64,000 nt of DNA from Vandiemenella viatica (GCA_031002005.1 CM061921.1:143749283-143813282); one strand, 5' to 3'. Positions 22,409 through 35,905 are shown, numbered from the stretch's first letter. Translations and numbers: made by a program. Notes: generated from the letters alone by a model not told the origin.

Positions 22409-22767
22409 ATCAAATACAGGAAGATCGTTCCTTGAGAACTTTTGTTTGTCTCCTTCACTCCAGTCCTCACGTACAAACGCGTAAGACTACTGTACAGATT
22501 CCCATCGTTGACGGCGAAAATCATTGAACAGAAAGGTACTAATCAAAATAAAGATAAACCACCATTCCGATAGATTGGATATCCAATAAACACCATCACA
22601 TCTGCTAAACCACCCTTAGATTATTATGAGTTATCAAACAAGAAAGAGTTTGGTAATATGTGAAAGAGTTACATCTCACAAATATTCTTTATAAATATAA
22701 TATTGGATTTTACACCCAGAAAGCTACTGAAAAGAGACCTTTACAGTCATGGAAACATTAGCGTTTA
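22409..22767. other. No gene recognised
   Basis: Spacer between a LINE 3' end and a hAT-type MITE. Nothing supportable. Confidence 0.4.
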
Positions 22768-22775
22768 ATCTAAAT

Positions 22776-23054
22776 CAGGGGTGGCCATTTGCGGCGCACC
22801 GTAGGTCCACATGCGGCCCGTGGAGCTGGATCATTATATAGATAAACTTTAACTTTCACCGCTGATATCAGACATTACAACACTCAGCACCACTCCTTTC
22901 GACTTCAACGCATTAAAATAACTATATTTTTAATTATTTCTTTCCTCTATTAAAACATTCAAGTACTTTTACCCAAGAAAGTAGTATGTGCGTCCCGATT
23001 GAAAATTTTATTTCTAAAATTTGGCCCGGCTGCTGAAAAGGTTTGCCACCACTG
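22776..23054. mobile_element. hAT-type MITE with perfect 8-bp target duplication
   Basis: The 279-bp element starts CAGGGGTGGCCATTTGCGGC and, read inward from the other end, starts CAGTGGTGGCAAACC. ATCTAAAT is repeated exactly at 22768-22775 and 23055-23062. Eight-base duplications and CAGNGGTGGC ends are standard for hAT transposons. No transposase is encoded, so it must have been moved in trans. Confidence 0.88.
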
Positions 23055-23062
23055 ATCTAAAT

Positions 23063-23533
23063 TAACCAAACAATGCGTAAAATGCACAGGCTCACAATAT
23101 CAGCGAAACAATCAGAAAACTAGGCGTTGGAAGACGAATTGTGTGAAGAAAAGCATCGAACTACCTAGCAAGTCTTTCAAGGATATCAGAGAGCACCGTT
23201 AGAGCATCCAAACACAACACATTCATGGATCCTAAATAGTGAAACCAACCGGGTAGCAAAAATAAATAATAAAAATTATCCTTTTTTTTTATCCTGCATC
23301 TTCTCAACATCTACAAGAGGAAATGAAAATCGAAGAACAAGACAAGAACAATTTAAAAAAAAAACAGAAAGAAGGTTTTCTTATTTGTTGTATGTTACAC
23401 CCAATATTTGGAATGTTCGTTGTTATTTGAATTTATCCATTATTGTTTGAATCTGCGACGTACTTCATTTCATGCCACAGGCACTTACGTTAATTCATAT
23501 GGTCTCGTTAGTAGCTGAGTGAATATTTTTCCC
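23063..23533. other. No gene recognised
   Basis: AT-rich, with short homopolymer runs near 23281-23290 and 23354-23363. Confidence 0.4.
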
Positions 23534-23544
23534 AGTTAACTGTG

Positions 23545-23726
23545 GCGGTTCGAATCACCGTCCAGGCAGATTTGGGTTTTCCATGGTTCCCAAATCACTC
23601 CAGGCAAATGCTGGGATGCTTCCTTTAAAAGGCCATGGCCGAATTCCTTCCCATTCCTTGCCCCACATCCTTTCCCGTCTCTAAAGACCTCGCTGTTAAG
23701 AGACGTTAAGCAGTTAAAAAAAAAAA
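23545..23726 (+). mobile_element. tRNA-derived SINE, 5' truncated with exact 11-bp duplication
   Basis: The copy begins inside the tRNA-like head at GCGGTTCGAATCACC and runs to the A-tail. Its 3' end is the second subtype (ACCTCGCTGTTAAGAGACG, then TTAAGCAGT). AGTTAACTGTG stands on both sides, at 23534-23544 and 23727-23737. Since the head is cut at the duplication, truncation happened during insertion, as in target-primed reverse transcription. Confidence 0.92.
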
Positions 23727-23737
23727 AGTTAACTGTG

Positions 23738-24296
23738 TTGTCGGTAGCTGCCTGTTTGATTACGACCGGTGTTGTGGGATAGCAACATGTAGCCCGCTTA
23801 ACTTTACAGAGAAAAGTCTAATCTCTAATCATTTGGGTAATTTTTTCGATTGGGTTGACTAGTCTGCAGATCTAATACAAAGGGGAGATGAGCACTTATA
23901 ATGACAGTACCTTTGGTTTCCTTAATGTGAATCCATGATTTATAAAATTACTCAGATGGTAACTTAATAGACTATTGTAAAAATCAGTTTTTTTAGACAA
24001 AAAAAGTTTGAGAAAGCGTGAAAATACGCATTCCCAAATTGTACCTTTATCGGACACTTAGACGGAACATGTTGTATCACGTTAATCAACTTTGAAAGAT
24101 ATAACCCGTAGTTAGTTGCAAGGTATTATTTATCTACGAATCAGATCTTGGTATCTAGTATAGTACCTTCCTCAGAAAAATAAACTATCTAACCTCAGTT
24201 GGTGATATTTATTTGGTATATACAATTATATAATGTATGTAAATGATGTCAATTTTGTTTAATTAAGTTGAAACACAATTTTTTTGCACATTGCTT
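23738..24296. other. No gene recognised
   Basis: AT-rich spacer; nothing supportable. Confidence 0.4.
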
Positions 24297-24425
24297 TGCT
24301 CCTCGACGACATCGAGATCATTAGAGGCTGGAAAGGACTGGGGCAAAGAACGGGAAGGGATTCGGCCATGGAAGGGAGCATCCCGGTATTCGCCTATCGT
24401 GATTTGGGGAAAAACGCTGGTAAAT
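24297..24425 (-). mobile_element. tRNA-derived SINE, partial
   Basis: The minus-strand 3' half is present (CTCCTCGACGACATCGAG, GGAAGGGATTCGGCC, GTGATTTGGGG). The tRNA-like head is missing. A mariner starts a few bases beyond, but that mariner's right flank does not continue the SINE. Confidence 0.8.
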
Positions 24426-24433
24426 ATAACGTA

Positions 24434-25361
<928 letters not shown>

Positions 25362-25435
25362 TAAATGATTAATACTGCTAAAACCTAAGAAAGTCTTTAA
25401 AAAAAAGGTGAATACTCTATGTCATTGTGTAGGTA

Positions 25436-26305
25436 CAGGGAGAGGACAAAATAATACGAAAACCTGAGAAATAATTTAAAATCTTTATTAATAGGGGTTG
25501 GACCACCCTTTGACTGAAGTACAGATTTAATGCTACGTGGGATAGATGCATAAAGGTCATGGACAGTATTTAAAGGTACATTAAGCCATTCCTCCTGCAG
25601 AACAGTCTCTAATTCCGAAAGGCTGAATGGAGGAGGACATCGGGAACGAAGTTTGGACTCCAAATATTCCTATAAATGTTCAATAATATTCAAGTCCGGA
25701 GACTGAGGGTGTCAGGCAAGATATTCAACTTCATCGTCATGTTCTTCGAACAACTAGCAATGTGTATAGGGGCGTTGTCATCTTGAAAAAGAGGTCGCTC
25801 TCCAGGGAATACAGTCTGGACAAAAGGATGGACATGATCTACTAGAATGCTTAGATAGTGATTAGATTTGATTCTACCATGCAGAATAACAAGTGGTCCA
25901 AGACCGCGCCAAGATATGCGCTTCAAGACCCGTCTATCCCTATCATTAAGCTTTGACTTTAGGCCACTGTTGTGCTTTGAAGACGACGTCTTATCCTCTT
26001 TCGTGTACGCTGTCGCAACGGCTGACACCGTAATCCTTGCAAACCCCAAAAGGTTTGATGTTTCCGTAACCGATGCTCCACAAACGCGCTCCGACAATGA
26101 TTCCTCTTTGGAATTCTGACATTTCAACCTATAACAGACAGTTCGATAGACGCATGCAACGCAGGTGACTGCTGTTGAGAGACTGATTCCTTCCTCTTCA
26201 CGCTCACTAGGTGGCAGACTTCTGTTGCAGGTGCGCGGCTGTACTGCAGGTATGAAATACGTCATACTTTTTCACAGGTGTTCGTATTATTTTTTCCTCC
26301 ATCTG
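25436..26305 (-). mobile_element. Tc1-like element, internally deleted
   Basis: The left end CAGGGAGAGGACAAAATAAT and the complement of the right end (CAGATGGAGGAAAAAATAAT) are an inverted pair. TA stands left at 25434-25435; the right flank is TG, so one target base has probably mutated. The length of 870 bp is about half that of an intact Tc1-like element. Confidence 0.8.
25450..26265 (-). pseudogene. Tc1-like transposase, deleted
   Basis: On the minus strand, SERVCGASVTETSNLLGFAR is the HTH region and KLNDRDRRVLKRI the start of the second DNA-binding domain. The frame then jumps to the stretch before the second catalytic Asp (HVHPFVQTVFPGERPLFQDD, then NAPIHIA), so the first catalytic Asp block is lost. 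After a frameshift near 25700 the C-terminal part continues in another frame at 25450-25663 (EYLESKLRSR, LETVLQEEWLNVP). The third catalytic residue falls in the disrupted join. Confidence 0.82.
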
Positions 26306-27882
26306 TGTGTCTGCAAAAGTCTGCAGTGTAGTTCATCTGTTAATTTGTTGATTTAGTTCATGGCTGAGAAACTTCTACGTTCAATATTTCATTCATTTCT
26401 TTGTCCTTCACTCTATAAATTGTATTATTCAAGTCTTTCCAAAGACACATTTTTTATGGTGGTTAAGTGTAAAAACACTTATTTTATTCGCAAAATACTT
26501 ACTGATTAATCAAAATGACTGGAAGTTTCTGCGCAACGCAAATAAAGGAAACTTCTACAATAAGTATTCAGTTGTCGATTTGATAGAATAAGTTCTGTCT
26601 TTAACTTTATTTTTCAAACTTTTTAGACACCATGCTGATGAAATGTTTGTATTGTTTCATATTTTGTAGGGACAGCGAAATTGACGTGGTGTACAAATTG
26701 TCTTATCGTAAGCTACAGACAACTTTGCTGTATCTTTATCAGAAAGCAGCAACACTTCCATCACTTTATTCGATAGTTCTTCAATTGATTATGGAGTTAA
26801 ATAAAATATGTCACCGATACCTGTGGTATGCATCACAATGCCGGCACACATTTCATGTGGTCAATGTGTCAAGGCTATCTTAACACATTAAATATGATTT
26901 TCCATATTTTCAGAGCCACAAAACGTTAATCCTTTACGATATTCAATTAAAAACTCGTATTCTTGTTTCTATATTAAAATCGGCGACCTATAGAATATAT
27001 TCAATGTATAGTAAACTCACAAATAAAGTAGCATGGCAATTCAAAAAAATTGTCACGTTAATATTAAAAATTACTTGACTACCAAGGTTTAAATTATTGA
27101 AATATTTACAGCAGGAAGAATTTTCTGGTTTAGGCACCGTATAACCGACCTGCATTCCAATCAAAGCTTGTTTAAATGCTACAACGAATACACGATATTT
27201 AATTAATCATTTCGCAAGATCGTATGAGTTTAATGCGATTTTGCACCAATATCTTTCTTTCTTTTGTGCTGGTATAAGATTGGTTAGTCTATTAATTTGT
27301 ATGAGAGCCTAACACGAAAAAACATCCTGTTTAAAACAATTCCTTAGAGCAAAATTTTATCATAAACGGTTAACTTTTCTTCCAAACAGAAGGAATAAAT
27401 CTGATTGATATTTCAATTTAAGTATCCTAGAAAGTTGCGAAGAACTTACTTCTTTCAAGAATAACGTAAGTTAAACAGTTTCCCATAGAGGTTAAGCTTA
27501 TGGTGCACCGTACAGAAACAGTCTTGTGTCTGGCATAGTTGTTAGACGCCGACAGATTGAGAAACATGAACTGAAAACTGTTTTCTATTTCTTTATACAT
27601 ATATAGCTTGAGTAACGTGTATTTATAAAGTATGTCATTCGTAAAGAAATTTACTACATGAAATATTATGTCCTGCCGTAACAACTGTAACCTTATCACT
27701 AACCCTCCACCAATCATTTTTATTATTAATTTAGTATTAATATTAGTATTGTATTATGTTGCATTTATTAATTATAAGCATCCTGAATGATTTTATTAAT
27801 TTTTGTAACTTGACTTGTAATATTGTTGGGTTTCCACAGACTGTAGATGGTTTAGGAACAGTGGTGACATAGAGTTGTTATT
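26306..27882. other. AT-rich, no gene recognised
   Basis: Frames at 26632-26883 (+) and 27427-27717 (-) have no family features and I do not call them. Confidence 0.4.
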
Positions 27883-28862
27883 CGAGGGTTGGAACTTAAA
27901 TAGTGGCAACTATTTATTCACAACCGAAACAAAAGCGTTACATGTTTGCACCTGTTACTGTCCTTCAAAGTAGTCACCAGCGTTGTGTAGAACCCGTTGC
28001 CAGCGATGTTGAAGGCATAGTATACCGTTAGCAGAGTCTGTTCTGTTGATGGTGCGAATGGAGCGGTCTACTGTCTGTCTAATCTTCGGAACAGTTCTGA
28101 AGCGAATGCCACGAAGTGATTCCTTCATCTTCGGAATCAAATCAAAGTCACAAGGACTTAAGTCCGGGGAGAGTGGTGGATGGTACAGTACTTCCCAGTC
28201 CCATGGACCGAACAGAGCAGCCACAGCTTGCGCTGTATGCGCCCGCGCATTATCGTGCAAAATGATGGGTTTGTTGCGCAGAAAGTGTTACCGCTTGTTT
28301 CGCAAAGCTGGTCGCAGGTGATGCACCAAAAACGAACAGTAATACTGTGCATTGACGGACTGCCGTGGAGGAACGTAATGCGTTAGGATAACACCATCAC
28401 AGTCGTACACGAGAATCACCATAACTTGCACCATAATGTATGCACTTCTTCTTCAGACACGCTAGGATGACCTGCCCGATGCATGTCTACCTCAATTTGC
28501 CGACCTTAGTTGAAGGCTTTTACCCAACGTGCCACAGTTCTGAACAGCAATGCCAATTCTCCGCACGCCTCTTGAAGACCTTGATGACACTGTCGTTCTG
28601 TACGACTTCTGACACATTAAATCTTGATCCAACTCCGTTGTTCCTGTTTCGAAAACATAGTAACACCGTTAAGTAAGACCACTAGCTGACAAGTGACTGC
28701 GTTTCCCTCGATTGTGTGCACGCCGGGGACGTGGGACGGGTGAGTCCATTTGCTCGGAGGTAAGGTAGGTATGTCAAAAACGTGTGCTATCAGCTACAAT
28801 AGTAGGTTCCATTGCATAGTGTCGCCACAGCAGTGTTACCACCATTTAAGTTCCAACCCTCG
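27883..28862 (-). mobile_element. mariner (DD34D) element, internally deleted
   Basis: The left end CGAGGGTTGGAACTTAAATA pairs with the right end, whose complement is CGAGGGTTGGAACTTAAATG. The right flank is TA at 28863-28864; the left flank TT is presumably a mutated TA. Length is 980 bp. It belongs to a different mariner lineage from the 24434 element, judged by ends and protein. Confidence 0.88.
27955..28658 (-). pseudogene. mariner transposase, deleted and frameshifted
   Basis: The start codon lies at 28656-28658 (MFSKQEQRSWIKI). HTH helices follow (CHQGLQEACGELALLFRTVA, RWVKAFN), then EEEVHT at about residue 70. A deletion removes the first catalytic Asp region, and the sequence resumes at YDCDGVILTHY in another frame. 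The C-terminal part at 27955-28260 has HDNARAHTA and [19 protein letters not shown] with 34 residues between the Asp residues. It ends HNAGDYFEGQ. Stops and at least two frameshifts are present. Confidence 0.88.
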
Positions 28863-28864
28863 TA

Positions 28865-29819
28865 TTTAAGTAACAATCTTTGACGCTGGCCAGCATAGCT
28901 GTGCAGGCAGCGATTGTTGATTGGGCGCCTGCATTGTAGCATGGCAGAGCGCGGGGCAGTGTGTGTGTCGTGCCACTTGGAGAAGGTTGTATGCCGAGAG
29001 GACAACCCTTTCGTACACAAGCTAATATAGCTTGTGAAAAGTATTATAAACCTGTTTCAATGTAAAATAAGTGTCTTAAAAGTGATGTCAATGAATGTTA
29101 ATGATTAAAATAAATAATATCTCAACCAGAAAGGCGAGTTTTTCATTTCCAGAATATGTCAAAATACTCTCAATTTGTTTATCTGAGCTAACATCTTGCA
29201 TGTGTTGAAAGAGGAGAATATATACCAATCTCCTCTAAATAAGACGCCGTAATAGAAAAGATAGGACAGCTTAAGCAAGATACTTATGAAATCTACTGCT
29301 AATTGCTTAATTAAAGAAATATTGCATAAAAAATCACTGAGATCATATTTAATCTATTAAGTAGACGTAAAAGTGTTTAGTAAATTTTCTCAGAATAGGA
29401 AACGAAATAAGCTTCTAGGAATTCTACAGTGGAGGTAGTTTTAAATGCCTGGATGCTTTCCTATCAAAATAGTTTCTTGTTTTCAAATATCTGACTTTTT
29501 ACGCACCATATGGGCAGAACGACAGTATTGTATGTTTGACTAACAGACTGTTTTAGTAGCAGTTTTGGGGCATACTGCCTTCCACCTGAATCATCTTAAT
29601 TATCACACTTAAATGTGACAAAAGGTTTTCATTTAATTTAAGGTAGATTCGATTAGCTCCCATAGTCCATATGTACTACCATTCCACCCATAATGCACTC
29701 AAATATAACGTTGAAAGAGGATGATTGTTCATGTTTTAGTTAAAACTTATATTCACATACGCGATTCGTCATTATGGTAGAGGATATCTTCAGTAGAGTT
29801 TCCATAACTTCTACACGCG
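28865..29819. other. No gene recognised
   Basis: AT-rich; no feature apart from the mariner flank at its left edge. Confidence 0.4.
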
Positions 29820-30925
29820 GAAATGAATTGTTAACACGTATATCCACACACGAAATCAGCATGGATTCAATAAAGACGATGCTGCTAGACACAATTTGCG
29901 CTTTTAATTCATGACAAGGCTCGTATTATAGATGTGTGATCTCAGGTTGACTTAGTTTTATTATAGTTTAAAAAAGCTTCCGACACTGTGCCTCATACTT
30001 GATTACTTACGAAGCTTCATAGCTATAACGTATCCGACTTCCTGAAGAGTAGAACACAAGTCCCCCAGGGAAGTGAGATAGGGACTTTGTTGTTTACATA
30101 TACGTCAATGACTTGCGTTACTTAATTGAGGGGAAGATAAGACTATTTGCCGATGATGCTATTATTTATGGCGAAATAAAAATCCAGGCCGCGCTTTGTT
30201 ACAAGCCGATGTTGTGAAAATAATAGTTTGTTTGGAAGACTGGTAGTTGGAGATAAACGTTAAAAAGTGCCACGTCATGCTTATAACTAAAGCAATGACA
30301 CCATTTAGCTCTGAATATGCAATTAACGTCATAGTCTTTACTACTGTAGATTACGCTAGATGCCTAGGGGTAACAATTTATACTAATTTGCAGTGGAATA
30401 ACGTGTTGAGGAGGTAATTGGAAAAGCAAACAATATTATCTCCGTTTCGTAAGTCGCAATTTAAAACAGTGTACTCCGGAAGATAAAGAGATAGCATACA
30501 AAGCACTAGTGCGACCTCACTTAGAATATTGTTCTTCTGTATGGGGACCCCTTCAAAAAAAGAGTTAATAGTGGCATTAGAGATGGTCCAAATAAGATAT
30601 GCTTGATTCGTGAGAAGTACATGTAGCTGGAGGGAAAGCGTAAGTGCGATATTGAAGGGAATTGGTTTGAAAGATATTGAACACTGTAGGTGTTGTTCTT
30701 TTCATAAGTTAATTGGAACTTTCATGACAGCTGTAACTTACTTCCGGAAGGATGACAACGAACATATTTAACTGTCAGCGACGGGATATCAAGCAATGAC
30801 GGATAAAATAAGATAAGAGAAATCAGAGCCAGAACCGATTTTTTTCTACTCAATTTTTCCATGAGCGATTAGAGAGATCTCACTAGGTGAAATCCGTATG
30901 GTTCCTTAAAACAGCCCACGGGCGC
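29820..30925 (+). pseudogene. CR1/L2-like LINE reverse transcriptase relic
   Basis: Decayed plus-strand RT. HGFNKDDAARHN near 29863 matches the HGFRK motif of the family; KKASDTVPH follows near 29970, YVNDLRYLIEGKIRLFADDA (catalytic F-DD box) near 30105-30160, then KCHVMLITKA, ARCLGVTI and a decayed C-terminal region with RPHLEYC-like sequence near 30510. Both the endonuclease and the GTAGAT tail are absent. Stops and frameshifts are frequent. Confidence 0.8.
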
Positions 30926-31367
30926 CTCCTGAAATATCCTGTATTGTCCGTTCCCTTGCATAAACGTTTATACAACAGGATAGGTGCAAATCACCCTTCG
31001 CCATCTTCATAGTAGTGAATTGCGGATAATAGTAATAGTAGAAGTGTACTCTTGAACAATTGATACTCCTAGTAAATAAATAAGTGCTATAACTGATCAA
31101 CATGTAAAGGAAATTATATGAACCAATGAAGATGATCTCCTCCATACTGATGAAACTCTTGCCGGAATAAATATTTTAAGTAGTTTAGAGAATTTGTTTT
31201 CAAATCCTGTTTAGCAAATAGCTGCGGTAGAATGGAAACAGCAAAGTTACTGTAATGTATTTCTGTTTGTCTTATCATTAGTGTCATGTTCAAAGCTAAC
31301 AATAAGAAGAGGTACCAAATTTAGAAAAAATATTAGCCTAGTACTTAATAATTAACAGGGGTGTAAT

Positions 31368-31743
31368 AATGTGACATCCTTGTAGATAACGCAAGATTCG
31401 TTAGTTGAAATTCTCCAGCAATTCTTTTGTTGTTGCCACATAAAGCCTAAACGCACTACTTGTTTTAACCTGTCACCATCAACTTCGTTTACAAATTGTT
31501 TTTCTCTGTCGTCAAAGGTGGAATTTGATATATCGCATTGACGCGGCAACACAATTTCCTCTGACGTCCGTCTGTGTTGAAAAAATGAATTGAGACTGAT
31601 GATATTACTTTGCAAGTTTCGAAAAATTATTTGTCTTGCGAGTTCGATTTTTCTGGCTTCTATGTTTACAATGAAGTTATCCGGCTTCTGACGTTCATCC
31701 TGAGGTGAGTAATCAAATTGTACTGAAAGACTTTAAGATTAAA
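31368..31743 (-). CDS. Unidentified open frame, possible exon
   Basis: The minus strand is open for about 120 codons from near 31743 to a TAA around 31369; the first ATG is at 31615. The product is rich in charged and polar residues (NIEARKIELARQIIF, STFDDREKQFVNEVDG, LGFMWQQQKNCWRIS), unlike the hydrophobic chance frames nearby. A pyrimidine-rich stretch ending CACCTCAG at about 31706 could be a splice acceptor. No donor is convincing. I do not recognise the family. It could be a host exon, part of an unknown element, or chance. Confidence 0.25.
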
Positions 31744-34325
31744 AAGTTATGTTAAAAAATAGGTTTTCAAATATCAAACATGTAGCTAAGCCAACTAAAT
31801 TAGCTCATGGGGCAGGTGTGATTTGAGTCAGGCCAAGGATGTTATAAATTCAGTGCCTATTTTCTACGCGGTTTAGTAGTCTATTAAAAGACTTCAAAGC
31901 CACAAAATTAAAAAAAAAAATGTGTAAGCACCAGCTGATTGTGTGGTCTCAGATGCTAGATGTTAGTTCTTTACTCATTTTAAAGAAGAGAAATACGAAA
32001 AGTTAGTAAGCGCTTACCCAGGACACAAGTTTATTGCTCTGTACGGTGTACTGGACTTCCCAGCAGAGAATTGTGTGTGCTGTTAAGTTGGATGCTCTAT
32101 CTTTGTATCTCTGGCAAACACGTATTCTCTGTTTTACTGGGATTGTTTTCTGGATCCAATCTAACTCCGATGCTACCCTTTTACGCTTCAGTCTTCAGAT
32201 ACTCTAGCCAACGCTGATGAAAAACACGTAGACCAATTTAATTCGTTCTTAAAACCTCTCCTGATAAGCAACTTAAATGTCGTCGCAAATTTTCCCATAA
32301 ATATAAGAATTCGTTGAAAAAATGTTGACTCTTTTTGTGAATCAGTTTTCTTAAAGTTAAGTGATTTGTGGTATTTCCAGATATTTGGTCACCTTGAACA
32401 AGACCAAGAGGAAAGTTTTGATGTTTCCTAGCCGGAAAATATGTAATTAAAAACCAAAACGACATGAGGAAAGTACTAGTGTCTTTCACGATTTTGCTCG
32501 GTTAACTCACGACAATTTCTTATACTCTTTATTCAGACAAATCTAACCTGAGAAATTTCATCGCTTCTTTAAATTCAAAAATAATCTGGGGTAGCGAGAG
32601 ATTTATGGCTCGTAGTTGTGTGACTACTTGGTCTTACTTTGTGCATAACATAATTTTCACTTAGAAACGGAATGTGATTAAAATGTATTGTAAGCTGTAA
32701 TATTTAACTACATACCAGCATCACGCTGCATCACGATTAACAAGTATTCAAACATTCTTTGATTTATATACTTTTATGCATTTACTAACAGTCACCCGTG
32801 GGTTCGACCTCTTGGAAGTGTACTATAGTGTCGGCATTTTATTTAATAATAATAGTAATAAATATTCCAAGAAACAATAAAAAATTCATTCATGTCCTAT
32901 AGCAAAAACACGTATAACCTCTAGGGAATCAATCTATTCTGCATTAACCTAGAAATTTACATGATAAAGTACGAATTAATTGTGATCTTTGATTAATTTC
33001 ACAGTCGAAACTTGATCACATTTCATTTGAATTAAGTTTACCTATCACGTCTTTAAACTATTAATATTTTTTTTTAAAATATTTAATTTTCTGTTAGGAT
33101 ATTGGTTTTGTTTTTCATATGTCAATTCGATTAATTAATTCTGATTTTAAATAGAAATTTGCATGCTACAGTAGCAATTCATTGTTTCTACGTTATGATC
33201 TCAGATTATATTATTATATGTTTCTTTTAGTTTCTCAATCTGTCAAAGACACTGAATGTCTGGGATAATTACTACACTTGGTTAGGTTGGGGTTGATTTA
33301 CTAAAGCACATATGCAAACATATAAAATGATATCGGTAAGGAGTGAATCTTCATAGTGGAAATGAACCACAAAAATTCATAAAAGAAAAGAAAGTTTAAC
33401 TAAAAACTACAACCAATTTCTACTTTAACATTTAAATTTGTGTGTTTTCCATATTTTTTTTACCGCAATCTGTCAACATATGGTTTTACGAGTATTATTT
33501 TTGTTTAAAAGTTTAGTAATGTTAAGATAAGGGGGGGAAATGTAAACATAATCTTTTATTTTCAGTTCTGCAACCTACGAACAGAATTGTAATTCTACGT
33601 GCAAATTATCAGAAACTAAGTACATACGGCTTTAAAATTTTTTAAGCTTAAGAACAGATTTCTAATACCTGCTTCGGAACTATAAGTTTATCAGGTGAAT
33701 CTTTTTTCGCGCTTTTAAATTGAATACACCATTGAATATATTACAATCTCCTTCCTTTAATCTCTGAAAAACAGTGTATGCGAATTACGGAACAGGCAAA
33801 GAGTAATCTTAGAAGTACTGTTTACGAAGTAGGAGAGAATATATTGTTAATGAAGTGAGGATTGATAATAAGAAATCGTAAAGGAACTATTTGTGCTAAA
33901 TTTCATTTAAATATGTTGAGCAATTAAGTCGTGCGTGGTTTAGGCCAATAATCTAAACATCCAAACGTCCATCGATCCATTTCGTTGAAGATAGTCTTGT
34001 AGCCTAAATTTCCAATGCCAGAAACCCACAGCCAGAGGTCAGACCATCTTCTCTATTTCTCTGGAAGCTCGCATCTGTCCCTTGAGAAATCAAAAAAGCA
34101 ATGCTCCACTGTGCGCTGCCAAACGAATGCATAGTTTTCATTGTGAATTTGTATTCTACTGTTCGAATCTCTAAAGGAACGCAGTGGAAACGGGATGATC
34201 TGATCTTTCGCAGAAGCTGCTTCGAAGTGTTTACCAGTTATATTGACCAACGGTTACACACATACAGACATTATAATCAAAGAAAACGGAGAAGAATATT
34301 ATTTTCTACTTAAGATCAGTATTGA
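31744..34325. other. AT-rich, no gene recognised
   Basis: About 2.6 kb with only short frames (for example 32238-32489 minus) lacking any domain. No terminal repeats or SINE copies were seen. One of the emptiest parts of the window. Confidence 0.45.
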
Positions 34326-34495
34326 TTCCAAGAAAGGGGACGGAACTTGGCAATGACCTTTTGAAGAACCAATCCCGGCTTTCACCTGGAGTTTTTTCGG
34401 GGAATCATGTAAAACCGAAATCTGGCCAGCCGGGGATTTGAACCGAGTACTCCCGAATACTGGGTCCGGACGTTTCCGCTCACTCAAAGGTGTGG
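34326..34495 (-). mobile_element. tRNA-derived SINE, old partial copy
   Basis: Minus-strand body and B box are recognisable (CCTTTTGAAG, CACCTGGAGT, then GCCGGGGATTTGAACC near 34430). The 3' block is missing and divergence is high. Confidence 0.7.
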
Positions 34496-35213
34496 AGTTC
34501 CGAAAAGTAGTTTAGATTCGAAGAAAGTTTTTCTACTTCGTCAACGATAGGATACTGGTTTCACAATGGCTGTATCGAATCAGCTAAGCAAAACTATTGA
34601 TGTTTTATAAACTGGTACAAAGGTGGGTTCGCATGGAGCCGTGCATATGGAAAGAATACTTTTGATTTGCGCGCTTCCTACTATCCACTTAATCAAAAAG
34701 TCTCCAGTTAACACAAAATAATTACTCTAGTTATTTTCTCACAATTTTCAACTGTGGCAGAGTAAAATGCTGCAAAATTCGTATGAAAAAGCATTAATGA
34801 ATTGATTAAAAATCGTTTTATTAACAATAACAATAGAGTAAAAGAGGTATGCGTAGGTTCATAAATGGGTGAAGAGACAGAATTTAATTTGTGCCATCAG
34901 TAGCAATATTTGCTATGTCGCATGATGGTTAAAAACCTCGCCGCTATAAACGTTGCGCCACCTCTCGCCACGACAACGTTGTTTTTCTGGTTCAAGCGTG
35001 GAAAAGGCAGTTTTCAACATACAGACTGGCAGCCGCCGAAATAAACGAAGTGTTGTCAGCCAGGTTCTATTTAGCAAGCACTTTATTGCGAGTAGTCACA
35101 GTCGAATAGTAAAAGCAATGTACTGTATAATTGGCAAGTCGTCATACACAGATTACACTCAGTTCAATCACTTTCAGTAAGCACTGACTCTTCACTGAAG
35201 GTTTCTACTGGCT
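34496..35213. other. No gene recognised
   Basis: A 75-codon frame at 34953-35180 has no family match by eye. Nothing else. Confidence 0.35.
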
Positions 35214-35380
35214 GTTTTTTTTTTTTTTTTTAATTTATTCATTTCCCTGGCTGAAGGCGCGAGGACAGCCCTCATATAGCGGGCCTCTGTGAGAGGGAAG
35301 TGGGGGCGAGTTTACCCCTCCCTGGAGGCGGGTGCGGTGGCGCCACTTCCACCTGCATCGAAGTTACCGGAAGGTAAGCA
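35214..35380 (-). repeat. GC-rich segment with poly-A on the minus strand (retrocopy-like)
   Basis: A T-run at about 35214-35230 precedes a GC-rich stretch (about 35255-35365) that stands out against its AT-rich surroundings. Read on the minus strand, it ends with AAATGAATAAATT and a run of A, like a polyadenylated transcript reinserted in the genome. No target duplication or open frame was found. Confidence 0.4.
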
Positions 35381-35555
35381 GTGAAAAAAAATTACTAATA
35401 ATGACGTTCCTTAAGCAAAGATCTATTGCTCATCTCAAAGCGTATTGAAATATGTAACTGTTCTTTTAATGGGTTTATGCCTGATGCTCAGCTTTACGGT
35501 GTTCGTTGTTGCTTGTGAAATGATCATAGCAGAAAAATCAGGGTTCTCGTCAGTT

Positions 35556-35700
35556 TGGCTGTGCGCGTTAAAGCACCACTACACTCTATTTTATAGGTAG
35601 AACGGGCCCACGTTCAAGTCCCGGTCTTGGCGCCCTTAATAAGGTTTCCTGCTCTCATCTGGGCAAATGATGGTATGATCCCCAGAGGACACATTTCACA
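35556..35700 (+). repeat. tRNA-like repeat
   Basis: A B-box-like CGTTCAAGTCCCGG at 35611-35624 follows an A-box-like GTGCGCGTTAAAGC at about 35561-35574. Spacing fits a tRNA-derived SINE head. It differs from the main SINE family. Confidence 0.4.
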
Positions 35701-35905
35701 AATAAAATATTCATGTATCATACAGAACATGGATTATACGATTCAAAAACATATGGCAATATATTAGCTACTCTTTATTGTAATTTAAAATATCATTCAC
35801 CATAATTTACTTGTTCACCCATTGTTTACACCACATACTACCACATACTACTAATTTCTAACATATTGTGATTCAGGCCTGTTTTTCCTTAGCTGCCTTA
35901 ATAAT

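Noticed and set aside
31744..34325. Searched for terminal repeats or a hidden gene in the longest empty stretch
   Set aside because: Only short AT-rich frames and homopolymers found; nothing supportable.
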